From assembly GCA_051745395.1 (NCBI GenBank), contig JBNJEA010000147.1, positions 1 to 7,210 of the forward strand: 7,210 nt of DNA. The letters are read 5' to 3'. The position numbers and the translations under genes were made by a program. Under the pieces are notes generated by a model. The model saw nothing but the letters and a program-made list of their open reading frames with translations. It did no database searches and was not told the origin of the DNA. Within the stretch, counting starts at the first letter, position 1. Each line of letters begins with the position of its first letter. Of the stretch, positions 6,102 to 7,210 are shown piece after piece. The stretch comes from JBNJEA01 sp051745395. GTDB taxonomy: Bacteria; Desulfobacterota; Desulfobacteria; Desulfobacterales; Desulfosalsimonadaceae.

Positions 6102-6129
6102 TTGACATGATAACGCAATGTGTCATAAT
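6102..6129 (+). promoter_or_regulatory. Operator copy 3 in the promoter of the second regulator/phasin fusion
   Basis: TTGACA (6102-6107) and CATAAT (6124-6129) are 16 bases apart, a near-consensus sigma-70 promoter. The spacer and -10 hold an imperfect palindrome centred on base 6118 (6110-6126, core AACGCA-A-TGTGTC, two mismatches) matching operators 1 and 2. The leader to the ATG is about 85 bases. Confidence 0.7.
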
Positions 6130-6131
6130 TC

Positions 6132-6147
6132 AACCTGAGTTCAGGTT
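6132..6147. promoter_or_regulatory. Perfect palindrome at the expected transcript start
   Basis: AACCTGA (6132-6138) and TCAGGTT (6141-6147) form a perfect inverted repeat around GT, 3-18 bases after the -10 element. It could be a second operator or a 5'-end hairpin that protects the mRNA. Confidence 0.45.
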
Positions 6148-6219
6148 CAAAAAAGCCTGAAGGAGAAAAAACGTCAAACGTCAATTTTTCTTCGGCTGCC
6201 AAATAAAAGGGGATCGATC

Positions 6220-6819
6220 ATGCGCTTGGTAAAAAAATACGCCAACCGGAAACTCTATGATACGCAGGAAAAACGATATATCACCATGGACGAACTTTCG
6301 GGGCTCATTAAAGCCGGCGAGGAAATTAAGATCGTCGACAACAAGACCGGCTCGGATCTGACGGCCCAGGTGGTTTCTCAGCTTTTGGCCCGGGAAAAAA
6401 CCGACAAAGACAGGGCCGTGCCGACTTCGGTGTTGATGCAGATGCTTCGAAAGGGCAGGGGGACACTGTTTGGATATGGCAGGAAATATATCTCCCTCTG
6501 GCAAGGTGCCCTGCTCATGTCGCGGGATGAAATCGAGAAGTTGATCAACAGCCTGGTCAGGGAAAAAGAAATTTCGGAATCCGAGGCCCGGAACCTAAAA
6601 AAGGAAATGGTCGGTTTTACCAGCAGTTTGCGGAAATGGATGATGGAAAATATTGATCAGCGGGTCAACGAAGTGCTGTCCATGATGAACCTGGCCTCCA
6701 AGGAGCAGGTTTCCGCCCTGACCCGACAGGTCGAGGCCCTGTCCGAAAAGGTCCGGCATCTCGACGAACAGATCCAGCAGGCGCCGCGGGAAAACGACCA
6801 TGCCGAAGATGGCGGCTGA
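6220..6819 (+). CDS. PHA-synthesis regulator domain fused to a phasin-like coiled coil (short copy)
   Basis: A 199-residue paralogue of the protein at 1137, with ribosome site AGGGG (6208-6212), 7 bases before ATG. Residues 3-49 form the PhaR-type DNA-binding domain with the full conserved motif KKYANRKLYDT and IVDNKTGSDLT. A short polar linker (56-70) follows, then the helical region MLRKGRGTLFGYGRKY (75-90) and MSRDEIEKLINSLV (100-113), the segment ENIDQRVNEVLSMMNLASKE (143-162) and the heptad-like LTRQVEALSEKVRHLDEQI (167-185). It lacks the lysine-rich linker and basic tail of its paralogue, so it is the better candidate for a classical repressor that senses free granule surface. Its promoter carries the same operator as the phasin gene, placing both in one regulon. 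The phasin-like C-terminus could mediate mixed oligomers or granule docking. Confidence 0.85.
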   Translation: MRLVKKYANRKLYDTQEKRYITMDELSGLIKAGEEIKIVDNKTGSDLTAQVVSQLLAREKTDKDRAVPTSVLMQMLRKGRGTLFGYGRKYISLWQGALLMSRDEIEKLINSLVREKEISESEARNLKKEMVGFTSSLRKWMMENIDQRVNEVLSMMNLASKEQVSALTRQVEALSEKVRHLDEQIQQAPRENDHAEDGG

Positions 6820-6823
6820 AGCC

Positions 6824-6838
6824 GGTCCGATCAGGACC
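6824..6838. terminator. Small hairpin between convergent genes
   Basis: GGTCC (6824-6828) pairs with GGACC (6834-6838) around a 5-base loop, overlapping the stop codon of the leftward gene. It is short and has no T-run, so at most a weak terminator. Confidence 0.25.
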
Positions 6839-7076
6839 ATATCCCGTTTTGCTTGATCAGGGTGATGGCATCGTTTTCGGCAAAGGGTGCCTGCGGCGGA
6901 GGCGGCAGCAGAAAAGACAGCACGGACCATGCCCCGATCAGGGCAATGGCGCCGCCGGCACAACTGACCAGCAGCCCGCCGGCGCAGCCCGTGATGGCGC
7001 CGATGCCGATGAGTATGATCAACCCCCCGATCATCAATGCGATAAAACTGCTGACAAACAAAAACAGCTTAAACAT
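6831..7076 (-). CDS. Small hydrophobic membrane protein, function unknown
   Basis: An 81-residue protein I do not recognise. Residues 4-57 are almost uninterruptedly hydrophobic, enough for two membrane helices (about 4-27 and 34-57) with a very short Gly-rich turn. The turn region repeats CAGG at 31-34 and 39-42, and small residues are common (GG at 17-18, 33-34, 41-42), suggesting tight helix packing. A PPPPQAP stretch (58-64) and a polar C-terminal tail follow. The ribosome site AAAGGA lies 5 bases before ATG (reverse of 7077-7087), which supports a real gene. Only 11 bases separate its stop from that of the convergent regulator/phasin gene. It could be a plain inner-membrane protein or, given its neighbours, a hairpin protein inserted in a granule monolayer; the latter is speculation. 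Confidence 0.65.
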   Translation of the reverse strand: MFKLFLFVSSFIALMIGGLIILIGIGAITGCAGGLLVSCAGGAIALIGAWSVLSFLLPPPPQAPFAENDAITLIKQNGIWS

Positions 7077-7095
7077 TTTTGTCCTTTTTTTCCCA

Positions 7096-7130
7096 TGCGG
7101 TTTATAATATAGACTAAGAAAAGCAGTTAA
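7096..7130 (-). promoter_or_regulatory. Possible promoter for the small membrane protein
   Basis: On the reverse strand a TATATTATAA tract just upstream of the ribosome site gives a good -10 (TATATT), with a poor -35 (TTAGTT) 17 bases before it. The rest of the AT-rich end (7131-7210) holds nothing I can name. Confidence 0.3.
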
Positions 7131-7210
7131 CTAAAGAAATCTTATCATCAAGCCCGTATTGGATCAACCCGAATTTCTGGAATATGACAATGAAGCCTTT
7201 CTATCGTAGT

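Larger units (their letters stand above)
5856..6219. other. 364-base divergent control region, no gene
   Basis: The region separates the leftward acyltransferase gene from the rightward regulator/phasin gene and is AT-rich. It holds the acyltransferase ribosome site (5862-5868), a weak leftward promoter (6009-6037), operator copy 3 with a rightward promoter (6102-6129), a palindrome at the expected transcript start (6132-6147), a 7-base tandem repeat ACGTCAA at 6171-6184, and the ribosome site AGGGG (6208-6212). An AGGAG at 6161-6165 has no start codon at a useful distance. I see no coding sequence in it. Confidence 0.7.

Noticed and set aside
5852..6202. 116-residue minus-strand open frame across the divergent control region
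   Set aside because: It covers operator 3, the promoter and the ribosome site of the acyltransferase gene, has no recognisable motif, and overlaps the acyltransferase start.
7134..7208. Plus-strand frame ending in TAG at the right edge, protein-like (KPVLDQPEFLEYD)
   Set aside because: The frame opens after a TAA with no ATG or GTG and only a late TTG; too short to support as a gene or gene remnant.
7188..7210. ATG near the right edge starting an open frame to the window end
   Set aside because: Only a few codons are visible and there is no convincing ribosome site.
1..7210. tRNA, rRNA, CRISPR array, insertion sequence or phage gene
   Set aside because: No cloverleaf, regular spaced repeats, transposase motif or terminal inverted repeats were seen on either strand.

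Overview
The window looks like a storage-granule (carbon/lipid inclusion) locus from a mid-GC Gram-negative bacterium. The best guess is a sulfate-reducing Desulfobacterota (deltaproteobacterial) lineage, because granule proteins, a wax-ester/TAG synthase and a tandem pair of ArsA/Get3-type ATPases sit together. That placement rests on gene content and style, not on a marker gene. Genes have strong AGGAGG-type ribosome sites and AT-rich promoter regions.

Layout: (1) 1-240, minus strand: the N-terminal 80 codons of a patatin-like phospholipase, cut by the window edge. (2) 241-500: a divergent control region with two copies of a palindromic operator (TGACGCA-N-TGCGTCA type) set inside promoter-like sequences. 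(3) 501-4069, plus strand: a phasin-like granule protein, a protein joining a PHA-regulator DNA-binding domain to a phasin-like coiled coil, then two overlapping ArsA/Get3-like ATPase genes. (4) 4070-4187: a convergent gap with mutually exclusive hairpins. (5) 4188-5855, minus strand: a wax ester synthase/diacylglycerol acyltransferase (WS/DGAT) with an unusual Cys3His tail. (6) 5856-6219: a divergent control region with a third copy of the operator. (7) 6220-6819, plus strand: a second, shorter PHA-regulator/phasin fusion. (8) 6831-7076, minus strand: a very hydrophobic 81-residue membrane protein, followed by an AT-rich end with no gene I can support.

Reading: WS/DGAT makes neutral lipid (wax ester or triacylglycerol). 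The phasin and the two regulator/phasin fusions would coat granules, tie them to DNA and sense granule surface. The patatin-like enzyme could release acyl chains. The ATPase pair could move a hydrophobic protein client to the granule or membrane. No PHA synthase or PHA monomer-supply gene is present here, so the PHA-type coat proteins may serve a neutral-lipid granule, or phaC lies elsewhere. Shared operators at both ends suggest that one repressor, probably TetR-type and not encoded here, controls the phasin, one fusion and perhaps the patatin gene.

The most interesting points are the repeated operator, the complementary active-site losses in the two ATPases (predicting a heterodimer with one complete ATP site), the regulator/phasin fusions with a lysine-rich linker in one copy only, and the Cys3His tail on the acyltransferase.
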